In this document: positions 24,045 through 33,008 of the stretch, in pieces | How positions within the stretch are numbered: the stretch's first letter is position 1 | Layout of the letters: every line of letters begins with the position of its first letter | Assembly: GCA_905234645.1 (NCBI GenBank) | Contig: CAJOIS010000004.1 | Coordinates: 49,656-113,655 of the forward strand | Length of the DNA stretch: 64,000 nucleotides | Direction: 5' to 3' | From: an uncultured Bacteroidales bacterium | GTDB taxonomy: Bacteria > Bacteroidota > Bacteroidia > Bacteroidales > F082 | Program-made: the position numbers and the translations under genes | The notes under the pieces: model-generated | What the model was told of the DNA's origin: nothing | Database searches by the model: none | The model's input: the letters and a program-made list of their open reading frames with translations, nothing else

Positions 24045-26144
24045 ATGGCGCAGCAAACCTTTGTCAACCAAAAACTTGAATTCGTCGAAGAATTGGTGCT
24101 CTATACCGACTCGCACATCTTCCTTACGGGAAAAGCAGGCACGGGTAAGACCACCTTTCTGAAGAACCTGCCGCTGAAAACCTACAAGCGCATGGCGGTG
24201 GTAGCCCCCACGGGCGTGGCTGCGCTCAATGCGGGCGGACAGACCATCCACTCGTTTTTCCAACTGCCTTTTGGACCTTTGCCACCCGACTCAAAAACCA
24301 TCACGGCGCAACTCCATCGCGTGAAGAAGCAGAAGCTCAACCTCATCCGTAGCCTCGACCTGCTCATCATTGACGAAATCAGCATGGTGCGCGCCGATGT
24401 CTTGGATGCCATCGATGCTGTGCTACGCCGTGTGCGCCGCTCACAGAAACCCTTCGGAGGACTGCAACTCCTCATGATTGGCGACGTGCACCAACTCGCA
24501 CCCGTAGCCAAAGCCGAGGAGTGGGAAGTGTTGTCGCCCTACTACGACACGCCCTATTTTTTCGGCAGCCAAGTGCTGCAGAAAGCCCCCTACATCTGCG
24601 TGGAACTGGAACATATCTACCGCCAACACGACGACGACTTCATCACCTTGTTGAACAAAGTGCGCAACAACCAGATGGATGCGGAATGCGTACGCCTGCT
24701 CAACAGCCGCTTCATGCCGAGCTTCGCGCCAAAGGACAGCGAAGGCTACATCACCTTGACCACCCACAACTACCAGGCCGACCAAATCAACGAGTCGAAA
24801 CTGAAGGCCATCAAGGAATCTCCATTAATCTACATGGCAGACATCCACGGCACTTTCCCCGAGAACACCTACCCCACCAAGGAAGAATTGGAACTGAAAA
24901 TCGGGGCGCAGGTGATGTTCGTGAAGAACGACCCGACCCCCGAAAAAGCCTTTTACAACGGAAAAATTGGGCGAGTGGTCGACTATGACAAGAAAGAAGG
25001 CACCGTCACCGTTGAGAGCGATGGGGAACACATCATAGTGCCAAGCCTGAAATGGCAGAACATGGAATACACCATCAATGCCGAGAATCAAGACATTGAG
25101 GAAAAAGAAATCGGCAGTTTCACACAGATTCCACTACGCTTGGCATGGGCCGTCACCATCCACAAAAGCCAAGGTCTCACCTTCGACAAGGTCATCGTCG
25201 ACGCGGGACAGGCCTTCGCCCATGGACAGGTATATGTCGCCCTCAGCCGTTGCACTTCGTTGGAAGGCCTCGTGCTGAAGACACGCATCACCTCCAATGC
25301 CTTGGTCAACGACTTCTCGGTCAATCAGTTTGTAGAAACGCTGACCGAAAAAGAGCCGACACAAGAGAAAGTGGACACGTTACGCCACGACTACGAGCTG
25401 GACACCATGTTCGAACTCATCGATTTCGACGGCATCCACAAGGACTTCGGCAAGCTGATGAAGGTGATTTATAGCAACGATACACTCTTTGAAGGCTCGA
25501 TGATTCAAGAACTATCGCAACGACGTAATCGTCTTTATGAGGAATTGTGCCAAGTGGGTATCAAATTCGAAAGCCAAATCCGAAGACTACATGCCGAAGC
25601 GCCTTCATGTGAGCAGAACCAATCGCTTCAAGAGCGTTTGAAGAAAGGCATCGCCTATTTTGACGATCACTTGAAAGCCATCACTGACGGACTCTTCGAC
25701 CTGCCTTTCAAAACTGACAATCAGGTCGTCAATGAGCAACTTACCGAAGCTTTGAAGCAGCTGAAAGAAGACATCTACCTCAAAGGTTGTTGCCTCGAAG
25801 CCTGCAAGGACGGCTTCAGCGTGATGGCTTACCAAAAGACCAAGTCGGTGAAGGTGATTGAGGCGGAAAAGGGGAAGAAAAAGAAGATTGAAATCAAGGA
25901 CGAAACGATGGACAAGAATCCGCTCTACAATGCTTTGGTGGCATGGCGGCTGCAAAAGGCTCAAGATGCCGATGTTCCCGCTTTTACCATCGCGCACAAT
26001 ACAACCTTGAAAGCCATTGCACAAGCAAAGCCCATCACGCTATCTGAATTGAAAGACGTTAAAGGCATGGGAGTAAAAAAAGTGAAACAATTCGGAGACG
26101 AAATCATCGACACTGTATTACGTTTCATGTCTGAAAACCCTTAA
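24045..26144 (+). CDS. PIF1/RecD2-like DNA helicase with C-terminal HRDC domain
   Basis: 699-residue SF1B helicase. Walker A is FLTGKAGTGKTTFL (near residue 30), motif Ia VVAPTGVAALNAGGQTIHSFF, the DEIS Walker B LLIIDEISMVRADV, GDVHQLAPV (motif III), a UvrD-like 2B region (LRLAWAVTIHKSQGLTFDKVIVDAG) and QVYVALSRCTSLEGLVL. The last 75 residues (NALVAWRLQKAQDADVPAFTIAHNTTL...VKGMGVKKVKQFGDEI) form an HRDC domain that binds branched or single-stranded DNA. It probably resolves replication barriers. The start at 24045 is favoured by the -7 element at 24015. Confidence 0.9.
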   Translation: MAQQTFVNQKLEFVEELVLYTDSHIFLTGKAGTGKTTFLKNLPLKTYKRMAVVAPTGVAALNAGGQTIHSFFQLPFGPLPPDSKTITAQLHRVKKQKLNLIRSLDLLIIDEISMVRADVLDAIDAVLRRVRRSQKPFGGLQLLMIGDVHQLAPVAKAEEWEVLSPYYDTPYFFGSQVLQKAPYICVELEHIYRQHDDDFITLLNKVRNNQMDAECVRLLNSRFMPSFAPKDSEGYITLTTHNYQADQINESKLKAIKESPLIYMADIHGTFPENTYPTKEELELKIGAQVMFVKNDPTPEKAFYNGKIGRVVDYDKKEGTVTVESDGEHIIVPSLKWQNMEYTINAENQDIEEKEIGSFTQIPLRLAWAVTIHKSQGLTFDKVIVDAGQAFAHGQVYVALSRCTSLEGLVLKTRITSNALVNDFSVNQFVETLTEKEPTQEKVDTLRHDYELDTMFELIDFDGIHKDFGKLMKVIYSNDTLFEGSMIQELSQRRNRLYEELCQVGIKFESQIRRLHAEAPSCEQNQSLQERLKKGIAYFDDHLKAITDGLFDLPFKTDNQVVNEQLTEALKQLKEDIYLKGCCLEACKDGFSVMAYQKTKSVKVIEAEKGKKKKIEIKDETMDKNPLYNALVAWRLQKAQDADVPAFTIAHNTTLKAIAQAKPITLSELKDVKGMGVKKVKQFGDEIIDTVLRFMSENP

Positions 26145-26182
26145 ACAGACATTTTTTTGTTTTACTCGCATTAAAAAAGTCT

Positions 26183-26190
26183 TATTTTTG
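26183..26190 (+). promoter_or_regulatory. -7 element before the T9SS esterase gene
   Basis: TATTTTTG followed by CGCC, 27 bases before the ATG at 26218. It excludes the in-frame ATG at 26188. Confidence 0.55.
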
Positions 26191-26217
26191 CGCCATACAT
26201 CATTAAAACCAAACACT

Positions 26218-27387
26218 ATGAAAAAAACATTTATTCTCATCTTATTAGCGATGATGGCCTTCAGCCTCAACGCGCAAATCATGAAAACCATCACCTGGGA
26301 CGGTCAAGAACGCCAATACCTCGAATATGTGCCCACCTCATATTCTGATGCCGAGGCTGCACCCGTTTTGTTCATGCTGCACGGCATGGGCGACGATATC
26401 AACAACTTCTTCGCTGCCACACGTATTCAGAATGTCGCCGAGGAACAGGGCTGGATCGTCGTCTGCCCGCAAGCCTTGGAATTCAACTATACAATTCCCA
26501 TGTTAGGATCGCAGAATTTCGGCGCCTGCTGGAATGTCGGCAGCACCGTCCCCGTCGAATTCAACATGTACGGCGTGCCTTTCAACTTTGACGTTACCGT
26601 CAGTGAAGGCGTGGACGACGAAGGTTTCCTGCTGGCTGCATTGGAAGCCACTAAAGCGGAATACAACGTCGACCAAGACAAAATCTTCTTTGCCGGCTTC
26701 TCTCTGGGCGGCTTCATGAGCCACCGCATGGCCATCAACCATGGTGACATCATCAATAGCATTGCCGCCGTCAGCGGTGTCATCGGCAACGACCTCACTG
26801 ACCTCACCCCCATCGCTAACGTCAATGTGCTGCAGATCTTCGGTACCTCCGACGAGATGATTTCATACGATGCTGGCATGATTTCACTGCAATCTTTAGG
26901 TTCCTACAACTTGGGTCTGCCCGTCGAACAGACGGTGGAATACTGGCGTGCTTTCAACCAATGCGACGAAACGCCTATCGTAGAGCAATACCCCGACACC
27001 TATGAGGACGGCATGACTTTCGAAATGTACCAATACCTCAATGGTACCAACGATGCTCGCGTCGCTTTCATCAAGGTCTACAACGGTAATCACGACTGGT
27101 ATTTTGGCGAACAGAGCGACATCGACTATAACACGGAAATCGTCAAGTTCTTCACCAATACCATTGATGTGACGGACGTCGCCGAAACAACAAACGAGAC
27201 TTTGACCGTTTATCCCAACCCCGCCCAAGATTTCATTAACGTAGGCAAAGAGAAAGTCAGCATCTACGATCTCTGCGGCAAACTCGTGATGAAAGGCTCC
27301 GGCAGAATCGATGTCTCGTCACTGCCTGAAGGAATGTATTTTGTGAAATCACAAGATGATTGCAGCAAGCTGATTATCAACCGATAA
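26218..27387 (+). CDS. secreted polyhydroxybutyrate-depolymerase/feruloyl-esterase-like hydrolase with T9SS domain
   Basis: 389-residue alpha/beta hydrolase of the LpqC/CE1-like esterase group. Signal peptide MKKTFILILLAMMAFSLNAQ. The oxyanion region is LFMLHGMGDDINNFF, the nucleophile elbow FAGFSLGGFMSHRMA (Ser), and the catalytic His is in NGNHDWYF. The C-terminus from about residue 320 is a type A sorting domain (LTVYPNPAQDFINVGKE ... YFVKSQDDCSKLIINR). The likely substrate is a plant or polyester ester bond outside the cell; the exact substrate cannot be read. A strong bidirectional terminator follows. Confidence 0.85.
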   Translation: MKKTFILILLAMMAFSLNAQIMKTITWDGQERQYLEYVPTSYSDAEAAPVLFMLHGMGDDINNFFAATRIQNVAEEQGWIVVCPQALEFNYTIPMLGSQNFGACWNVGSTVPVEFNMYGVPFNFDVTVSEGVDDEGFLLAALEATKAEYNVDQDKIFFAGFSLGGFMSHRMAINHGDIINSIAAVSGVIGNDLTDLTPIANVNVLQIFGTSDEMISYDAGMISLQSLGSYNLGLPVEQTVEYWRAFNQCDETPIVEQYPDTYEDGMTFEMYQYLNGTNDARVAFIKVYNGNHDWYFGEQSDIDYNTEIVKFFTNTIDVTDVAETTNETLTVYPNPAQDFINVGKEKVSIYDLCGKLVMKGSGRIDVSSLPEGMYFVKSQDDCSKLIINR

Positions 27388-27398
27388 ATAAGTACTAT

Positions 27399-27477
27399 AA
27401 ATCTCTAACCGAATGAATCCGAAATCATTCGACTATTCTTTCAAGTCGGTTCGGATCTGTTCGGTTAGAGATTTTTT
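27399..27477. terminator. bidirectional terminator between esterase and PspC genes
   Basis: AAATCTCTAACCGAA (27399-27413) pairs perfectly with TTCGGTTAGAGATTT (27460-27474), followed by T residues. A shorter inner hairpin with ATCCGAAATC is also possible. It serves two convergent genes. Confidence 0.85.
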
Positions 27478-27488
27478 ATTGCCCGAAC

Positions 27489-27698
27489 TCAAGAATTAGG
27501 CAATTGGTTTTGCTGCGGCACAATGATGGCACAAACGATGTAAGCCAACAAGCCGGGGAAGCCAGCCGTGAACAAAGAAGCACAAACCCACAGCAGACGA
27601 ATCAAAGTGGGATCTAAATCAAAGTATTCACCTAAGCCTCCGCAAACACCGCAGAGTTTCTTGTTCACCATTGAACGATACAGTTTCTTGTTTTCCAT
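27489..27698 (-). CDS. PspC-domain small membrane protein
   Basis: 69-residue PspC-domain protein: KLYRSMVNKKLCGVCGGLGEYFDLDPTLIRLLWVCASLF, then a second hydrophobic segment (GLLAYIVCAIIVP). Such proteins sit in the inner membrane and are linked to envelope-stress responses. The start at 27698 (MENKKLYRS) fits the family; the frame extends further upstream without family similarity. TATTTTTG on the minus strand at 27747-27754 is the likely promoter. Confidence 0.88.
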   Translation of the reverse strand: MENKKLYRSMVNKKLCGVCGGLGEYFDLDPTLIRLLWVCASLFTAGFPGLLAYIVCAIIVPQQNQLPNS

Positions 27699-27907
27699 TT
27701 TTCTCAAGTTTTTTTGTTCCGCTTGCGGAATGGAGTTATCGAGACGCAAAAATAGACACTTTTTTAATATCCCGAAAGGGGGAAGAACGTGTTTTTTCGT
27801 TGGAAAATGTTGTAATCCGTTTTCATAATACACTGATTACCAATATATAAATTTCCAAAAAGTTTGTAAAGGCCCTTTCCATTGCTTTTTTCAAGCATTT
27901 TTTGTAA

Positions 27908-27915
27908 TACTTTTG
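27908..27915 (+). promoter_or_regulatory. -7 element before the TPR regulator
   Basis: TACTTTTG, 20 bases before the ATG at 27936. It excludes the ATG at 27882. Confidence 0.5.
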
Positions 27916-27935
27916 CGTTGCTAAAACAACACCAA

Positions 27936-29486
27936 ATGTCATTGGACAAAACAAAACGGATTGAAAAAATGCTGGGCTTGGTTTTCAGCCTGTTTCTGCT
28001 CTTACACGCTTGCGGCACCAAAAGCAAGACGGAACGCATGACTGCCATTGTGGATGAAGTACGGACCAAATACAAGGCAGACGAAGACATCAGCAACGAG
28101 GACCAAATCTTTGAGGCCTACGACTACTTCGTGAAGCAAAAAGACTTCGAAAACGCCGCACCCGCCGCACTTTATAGTGGTTGCGTACGGCAAGCCAAAA
28201 AGGAGTACGAGGCTGCGATGAATTGCTACAAGGAAGCCGATTACTACGGTCGCATGGTCGGCGACTCGGTCAGTACGGCCTTCGCACAATATTATATAGG
28301 TGACCTCCTCAACGACAGCGGCAATGAGGCAGAAGCTATCACAAATTACAAAGCTGCCGCAGAGTTGTGGGGCGACAGCCTCTCGCGCAAGGCTAAGTGC
28401 CTCAACGCCGTGGCTCTGATGTACATCATAAACGACGGCTACGACAGCGCGTTTGTCTATCTCGACCAAGCCTTACATTTGGCTCAAACCTCAAAAGACA
28501 ACGTCACAGAAGCTTCTGTTTGGAACAACTATTCCGTTGCCTATCAGCTGCTTGACGAATACGATACCGCTTTGGATTGTCTGCGGAAAACGGTGCCTTT
28601 AGTGGACGGAAAACGCCGCCCCATCGCATTGCTCAACTTGGCGAAGGTGTATCTGGCTTTGGACGAGCGCGACTCCTTGGAATACTATAAGACGCAGATG
28701 CTCAACGCAATAGAAACGGTGGAGTGCAAGCCCGAAACCATGGCTGCGGTGTATGGCTTTCTCATTAAAGACGCGCTGGCCGTGGGCGACTATGAAGGTG
28801 CCTATCAGTTTGAAAAACAGCACGAACAAGTGGCTCTCGACCTCCTTTCTGACCAAACGCAGAGTTCGGTTCTTGAAATCCAAAAGAAATACGACTTCGA
28901 GGCGCAGGCCAACCAACACAACCGCCAGATGCTTTCACGGCAAAGGCTCATCATCTTGCTCACCATCATTTTGATTGCGGCTTTAGTGGCGGTCACCCTA
29001 TTGATTCTCAACGCCTTGAAAAAGAAACGTATCGAGGCTGAAATCAGCACGAACCTCTTGGAACTGAAGAAACGCAACGCGCAACAGCAGCAAGAACGTA
29101 GCGAGATGAAAGTGCAATTGGAAGAGCTGCAAAAGCAAACCGATAGCAAATTGAAAGACGAGTATTTGCAAAAATGCCATATCATCCGCTGCTTCGAGGT
29201 ACTTTCTCACGACCGCAACAACACAATAGCTTTCAAGGACTTAGAGAAGTCTCTCTTTGAGGGCGAAGACCATTGGGCAAGTTTCGAAGCGGCCTTCGAG
29301 GGCGTGCATCCTGGCTTCATCGCCTCGGTCAAAGAGCATTATCACGACTTGACCGAAACAGAGTTCCGCTATTGCTTGCTCTCGCACTTCAAACTATCGA
29401 GGCAGGAATATGCCGATGTGCTCGGTTGCAGCGTCTATAATGTGGATAAAGTTCGCGCAAGCCTCAACAATAAAATGAAGGAATAA
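27936..29486 (+). CDS. membrane-anchored tetratricopeptide regulator with C-terminal helix-turn-helix
   Basis: 516 residues. An N-terminal hydrophobic stretch ends in LHACGTKSK and may be a lipoprotein signal. TPR repeats follow (about 50-310: GNEAEAITNYKAAAELW, GYDSAFVYLDQALHLAQ, DEYDTALDCLRKTV), then one membrane helix (RLIILLTIILIAALVAVTLLIL, about 333-355), a long Gln/Lys-rich coiled coil, and a C-terminal HTH (HDLTETEFRYCLLSHFKLSRQEYADVLGCSVYNVDKVRASLNNKM). This architecture senses an envelope signal through the TPRs and acts in the cytoplasm. It directly precedes the duplicated three-gene cassette and may control it. Confidence 0.78.
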   Translation: MSLDKTKRIEKMLGLVFSLFLLLHACGTKSKTERMTAIVDEVRTKYKADEDISNEDQIFEAYDYFVKQKDFENAAPAALYSGCVRQAKKEYEAAMNCYKEADYYGRMVGDSVSTAFAQYYIGDLLNDSGNEAEAITNYKAAAELWGDSLSRKAKCLNAVALMYIINDGYDSAFVYLDQALHLAQTSKDNVTEASVWNNYSVAYQLLDEYDTALDCLRKTVPLVDGKRRPIALLNLAKVYLALDERDSLEYYKTQMLNAIETVECKPETMAAVYGFLIKDALAVGDYEGAYQFEKQHEQVALDLLSDQTQSSVLEIQKKYDFEAQANQHNRQMLSRQRLIILLTIILIAALVAVTLLILNALKKKRIEAEISTNLLELKKRNAQQQQERSEMKVQLEELQKQTDSKLKDEYLQKCHIIRCFEVLSHDRNNTIAFKDLEKSLFEGEDHWASFEAAFEGVHPGFIASVKEHYHDLTETEFRYCLLSHFKLSRQEYADVLGCSVYNVDKVRASLNNKMKE

Positions 29487-29496
29487 TCATAAAACC

Positions 29497-29961
29497 ATGA
29501 AATACAGAAATTTGACTTTTATCATTCTCACCGCTATCATTTTAATGGTGGTTTCGTGCAAGAAGTTCAATCCTTTTGAAAACTCCAAGCCCACAATGGA
29601 ATATGTCTCGGGCAACGAAAAAGACAAAATCGACCTGAAGGGCTCTATGATCAAACCCGACATGCGGTATGTCAACATCTACGCGGAATTGGTGGGAAAG
29701 ACAGTTTACGTCTATTTCAACGAGACCGTAGAGGACTGCCTGCTGACCCTTTCCGCCGAAAACGGAGACGTTTTGTATGCCAGGAACGTGAAGAAACAGT
29801 ATCCGGCCACCATCCGCATCTACATGGAAAACGAACCCACAGGCGAATATCGACTCTACGTCACCAACGAGACGGAGGAAGCCTCGGCATGGTTCCATTT
29901 CGAGAATGCAGAATCGCCTAACCGCGCACCCATCCCTATCAAAGTCCTATTTGAAGAGTAA
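29497..29961 (+). CDS. cassette gene A1: DUF3244-like lipoprotein
   Basis: 154-residue lipoprotein (signal ending VVSCKK). The mature part is a small beta sandwich: KDKIDLKGSM ... GKTVYVYFNETVEDCLLTLSAENGDVLYARNV ... PTGEYRLYVTNETEEASAWFHFE, resembling DUF3244 surface or periplasmic proteins of Bacteroidales. Paralogous to the gene at 31173. First gene of copy 1 of a three-gene unit; it begins 10 bases after the regulator stop, so it is likely in one operon with it. Confidence 0.65.
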   Translation: MKYRNLTFIILTAIILMVVSCKKFNPFENSKPTMEYVSGNEKDKIDLKGSMIKPDMRYVNIYAELVGKTVYVYFNETVEDCLLTLSAENGDVLYARNVKKQYPATIRIYMENEPTGEYRLYVTNETEEASAWFHFENAESPNRAPIPIKVLFEE

Positions 29962-29985
29962 TAAATCATTAAAATTCAATAGTAT

Positions 29986-30591
29986 ATGAAAAAACACATC
30001 ATGATTGCCTTGGCTTTGGCTCTTTGTCTGCCAGCCTTGGCGCAAGAGGAAGAAAAAGAACGTCACGTCAGCGATGAAATCAGCATCGGCTACGGATTCC
30101 ATCCAGTGAGCGGCGATTACTTCGGCATGGACGCCATGCGTTTCAACTACTGGATCGACAAAGTAGGAGCAATTTATGGTTCTTACACTCACTTCTTCAA
30201 CAAGGTGGTCGGCGTAGGCGGCACCTATTGCTTCGACCCGAGAATCATCGACTACACCTACAACGGCTTAGTCACCAATAACCCCTTGATCTGCACACTC
30301 AATGAGTCGTCCCATTCCGTGATGGGTCATGTGAAACTCAATTGCATCAACAAGAAGCATTTTGTCCTATACACCAAGTTTGACGCGGGCATCTGCTTTT
30401 GGGGCTACAAACTCAAAGAATTCCAGCCAGAGTATTTTGCTGTTGAACTCCCCGACCAGCATTGCTGCTTCGCATGGCAAGCCGCTGTTGGCATCGAGGT
30501 TGGCAACGAACGCGTTGCAGGATTCCTGCAATGTGGAGTTGGCATGGAAGGCAACTATAGTTTAGGAATCAGATACAAATTCAATAAATAA
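29986..30591 (+). CDS. cassette gene B1: exported beta-rich protein (putative outer-membrane barrel)
   Basis: 201 residues with signal peptide MKKHIMIALALALCLPALA. The mature part alternates polar and hydrophobic residues, consistent with a small outer-membrane beta barrel: ISIGYGFHPVSGDYFG ... VGAIYGSYTHFFNKVVGVGGTYCFDPRII ... GVGMEGNYSLGIRYKFNK, ending in an aromatic-Lys pattern. Paralogous to the 31660 gene, which shares GAIY, NKVxGIGxTxCFDP and VGxGMEG blocks. No known family was recognised. Confidence 0.65.
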   Translation: MKKHIMIALALALCLPALAQEEEKERHVSDEISIGYGFHPVSGDYFGMDAMRFNYWIDKVGAIYGSYTHFFNKVVGVGGTYCFDPRIIDYTYNGLVTNNPLICTLNESSHSVMGHVKLNCINKKHFVLYTKFDAGICFWGYKLKEFQPEYFAVELPDQHCCFAWQAAVGIEVGNERVAGFLQCGVGMEGNYSLGIRYKFNK

Positions 30592-30597
30592 CACACT

Positions 30598-31161
30598 ATG
30601 AAAAAGATAATAATAATTGGCATGACGCTCTTCATGATGAGCGCCTGCGTGAAACACCCCGACATTTACATGCTGATGTCCGACGAGGACGCAGCGGCCA
30701 TCCCTTACGAGCAAGGGCAAACCGTAAAATTCCTTGACCAAAACGGCGACACAGTGACGTATCAAGTCGAGCGCGACGAAACCTATCCCTATAACTACGA
30801 ACAATACATCAACGCCATCCATGGCGGAGACGTCATGCACCCAGCCCATCATTCGGTGGAGTGCTACGCCCGTACGGTGAACCTCCGTGACCAATCGTAC
30901 GCAAACCAACTGAGCTTCACCGTGAAGCCAGGAAAGGAGTTCTCATTCAGCTTCCTCTCCAGCGAAGGCGAACTCAACTTGGACATGTACCTGCCATCCA
31001 ACGATACCTGTACCATCAATGGCATCAACTACGAACAGGTTCACCACGAGATCCTTTACAGCCAACACACGGGCGAGTTGCTTTACGACTGGTATTACAA
31101 TGAGGAGTTTGGCTTGCTCTATTTCCAAAAAGGCGATTTCTCATTGACAAGGATACCATAA
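30598..31161 (+). CDS. cassette gene C1: lipoprotein of unknown function
   Basis: 187-residue lipoprotein (lipobox MSACVKH). Conserved with the 32289 gene over its whole length: AIPYEQGQTVKFLDQNGDT, CYARTVNLR, INGINYEQVHHE and the aromatic ending WYYNEEFGLLYFQKGDFSLTRIP. It starts 4 bases after gene B1. The family is not recognised; the paired occurrence with the barrel-like and DUF3244-like genes suggests the three act together in the envelope. Confidence 0.7.
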   Translation: MKKIIIIGMTLFMMSACVKHPDIYMLMSDEDAAAIPYEQGQTVKFLDQNGDTVTYQVERDETYPYNYEQYINAIHGGDVMHPAHHSVECYARTVNLRDQSYANQLSFTVKPGKEFSFSFLSSEGELNLDMYLPSNDTCTINGINYEQVHHEILYSQHTGELLYDWYYNEEFGLLYFQKGDFSLTRIP

Positions 31162-31172
31162 CCACAAAAAAC

Positions 31173-31583
31173 ATGAAAGCCAAACACTTATCATTTTTCG
31201 TTATCTTGTTTGTCACCTTGATCACGGCTTCTTGCAGTAAGCCATACAATCCGAGCAACCTCATTGACGACAAAGACAAAATCGACATCAAGGGCTCGCT
31301 TTCCAATGGCGACATGCGCCATCCAAATATCGAGGCGGGTTATTGGGGAAAGACCGTTTATGTGTACTTCCACGATTATATGGGTGAGTGTGTCGTCAGC
31401 ATCAGCAACAGACAAGACCACGTCATTTTTTGCGACACCGTAACTTCGGGATACGACACAGGAACGCGATTCTATATGGGCGACCAACCCTTGGGCCGCT
31501 ACCACCTCGTCATCAGCAACGGCACGGATGAGGCCGAAGGGTGGTTCAATGATTTCCGCATTGTAGCAGTTAGACTGCATTAA
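31173..31583 (+). CDS. cassette gene A2: DUF3244-like lipoprotein (paralogue)
   Basis: 136-residue lipoprotein (signal ending ITASCSK). Shares KDKIDxKGS ... DMRxxNIxA ... GKTVYVYF ... GxYxLxxSNxTxEAxxWF with the 29497 gene but is shorter at both ends. It opens the second copy of the A-B-C cassette and is 11 bases downstream of gene C1, so all six genes can be co-transcribed. Seven ATTCAAA repeats begin directly at its stop codon. Confidence 0.65.
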   Translation: MKAKHLSFFVILFVTLITASCSKPYNPSNLIDDKDKIDIKGSLSNGDMRHPNIEAGYWGKTVYVYFHDYMGECVVSISNRQDHVIFCDTVTSGYDTGTRFYMGDQPLGRYHLVISNGTDEAEGWFNDFRIVAVRLH

Positions 31584-31654
31584 ATTCAAAATTCAAAATT
31601 CAAAATTCAAAATTCAAAATTCAAAATTCAAGATTTAAAGATTTAAAATTCAAT
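31584..31654 (+). repeat. 7-bp tandem repeat ATTCAAA
   Basis: Six exact ATTCAAA units and one ATTCAAG in tandem (31584-31632), followed by degenerate units (ATTTAAA, ATTCAAT) up to the ATG at 31660. Unit length and number suit slipped-strand length variation between cassette genes A2 and B2. Smaller versions of the same AATTCAAA string lie at 21430-21456. Confidence 0.9.
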
Positions 31655-31659
31655 AATTT

Positions 31660-32283
31660 ATGAAAACCAAATTGATTATACTCGGTTTGCTCATCGCCTT
31701 TGCGGTACCTGCCATCGCACAGCGCGACACCATCCGAAGCAACAAGAACGAGTTCAGCTTCGGCTACGGACATTTTCCCGCCAGCAGTTTCCGTTACCAT
31801 CCCGGCTGCTTGATTTATCCCGAAACAGACAACATCGGTGCCATTTATGTCACCTACACGCGCCGCCTCAACAAAGTCCTCGGCATCGGCGTGACAGCCT
31901 GCTTCGACCCCATCCGCCTCAACTACCACGACCGCGTGAATGGCGAGAGTACCCTCATCTGCAAAGTGAGTCAAAACAGCATCTCGATCCTCCCGCACCT
32001 GAAAATCAACTGGCTGAATACCAAATTCGTGAACCTCTACAGCAAGGTGGCGCCCATCGGCATTCGCTATTGCACCTACAAGCAAAAAGAGTATTATCCA
32101 AACCTTTATGAAATACAGTCGCCCTACGATTCTTTTGTCGACAGGATAAGCTATGCCTACCAATTCACACCCATCGGCGTTGAGGTCGGCACCAAACGCT
32201 GTGCAGGATTCATGCAAGTAGGCATCGGCATGGAAGGCATCATCAGCATCGGATTTCGTTATGGACTAAAAGATAAGGAGTAA
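31660..32283 (+). CDS. cassette gene B2: exported beta-rich protein (paralogue)
   Basis: 207 residues, signal peptide MKTKLIILGLLIAFAVPAIAQ. Same layout as the 29986 gene: EFSFGYGHFPAS ... NIGAIYVTYTRRLNKVLGIGVTACFDPIRLNY ... GVEVGTKRCAGFMQVGIGMEGIISIGFRYGL. The spacing from A2 is enlarged by the ATTCAAA array, unlike the 24-base gap in copy 1. Confidence 0.65.
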   Translation: MKTKLIILGLLIAFAVPAIAQRDTIRSNKNEFSFGYGHFPASSFRYHPGCLIYPETDNIGAIYVTYTRRLNKVLGIGVTACFDPIRLNYHDRVNGESTLICKVSQNSISILPHLKINWLNTKFVNLYSKVAPIGIRYCTYKQKEYYPNLYEIQSPYDSFVDRISYAYQFTPIGVEVGTKRCAGFMQVGIGMEGIISIGFRYGLKDKE

Positions 32284-32288
32284 ACACC

Positions 32289-32855
32289 ATGAAAAAGCAT
32301 TTGATATTTTGCATCGCCCTTGTGACATTGATGACCTCTTGTGTGAAAGAGCCGTCCATCCTTCGTCGCCTTACCGCTAAGGATGCTGTCGCCATCCCTT
32401 ATCATACAGGACAGACGGTCAACTTCATGGACGAAAATGGCGACACCTTGGCTTTCACCGTCACCTATGATGAAACCAAGCCCTTCTCGGAAGACTTTTG
32501 GGAATACCCCTACGATTCTAAAATGTCCATCATTCGCCAGCCTTGGTGTTATGCGCGAACTGTGGGACTGCGCCGCGATTCCGATAGCAACAACCCTGAG
32601 TTGATATTCACAGTGATTCCCGAAAAATTCCTGTATTTCAATTGGAACTATGAAATGGGAATAACACTACCGTACATCGATCTCAAAGGTGAGACGGAGA
32701 CCGTGGATGTGAATGGCGTGACCTACGAGAATGTTCATGTCAACCAATACTACAACACACAAACCAGCGAGTTGTGGCATCTGTGGTACTACAGTGAACA
32801 ATTCGGGCTTATTGCCGTGAAAAACAAGGAGCATTCACTGATGTTGATACCGTGA
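32289..32855 (+). CDS. cassette gene C2: lipoprotein (paralogue)
   Basis: 188-residue lipoprotein (lipobox MTSCVKE). Homologous to the 30598 gene: AIPYHTGQTVNFMDENGDT, CYARTVGLRR, VNGVTYENVHVNQYY and WYYSEQFGLIAVKNKEHSLMLIP. It closes the second cassette copy; a terminator follows 38 bases downstream. Confidence 0.7.
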   Translation: MKKHLIFCIALVTLMTSCVKEPSILRRLTAKDAVAIPYHTGQTVNFMDENGDTLAFTVTYDETKPFSEDFWEYPYDSKMSIIRQPWCYARTVGLRRDSDSNNPELIFTVIPEKFLYFNWNYEMGITLPYIDLKGETETVDVNGVTYENVHVNQYYNTQTSELWHLWYYSEQFGLIAVKNKEHSLMLIP

Positions 32856-32892
32856 TTGGCTCAGACAGAACACATTAAAACTACAAGAATTC

Positions 32893-32938
32893 AAAAAATC
32901 GGGAGAGCGATATGTTTTTCCCGATTTTTCTTTTTTTT
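32893..32938 (+). terminator. terminator after the duplicated cassette
   Basis: AAAAATCGGGA (32894-32904) pairs with TCCCGATTTTT (32919-32929), followed by eight T residues. It ends the regulator-cassette transcript. Confidence 0.88.
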
Positions 32939-32953
32939 GACTCAAAAAAACAA

Positions 32954-32961
32954 TACTTTTG
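32954..32961 (+). promoter_or_regulatory. -7 element before the 33009 gene
   Basis: TACTTTTG, 47 bases before the ATG at 33009. Confidence 0.5.
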
Positions 32962-33008
32962 CTACGCCAAACAATAGATATCATTAACCATTAAAACATC
33001 TATGTATT

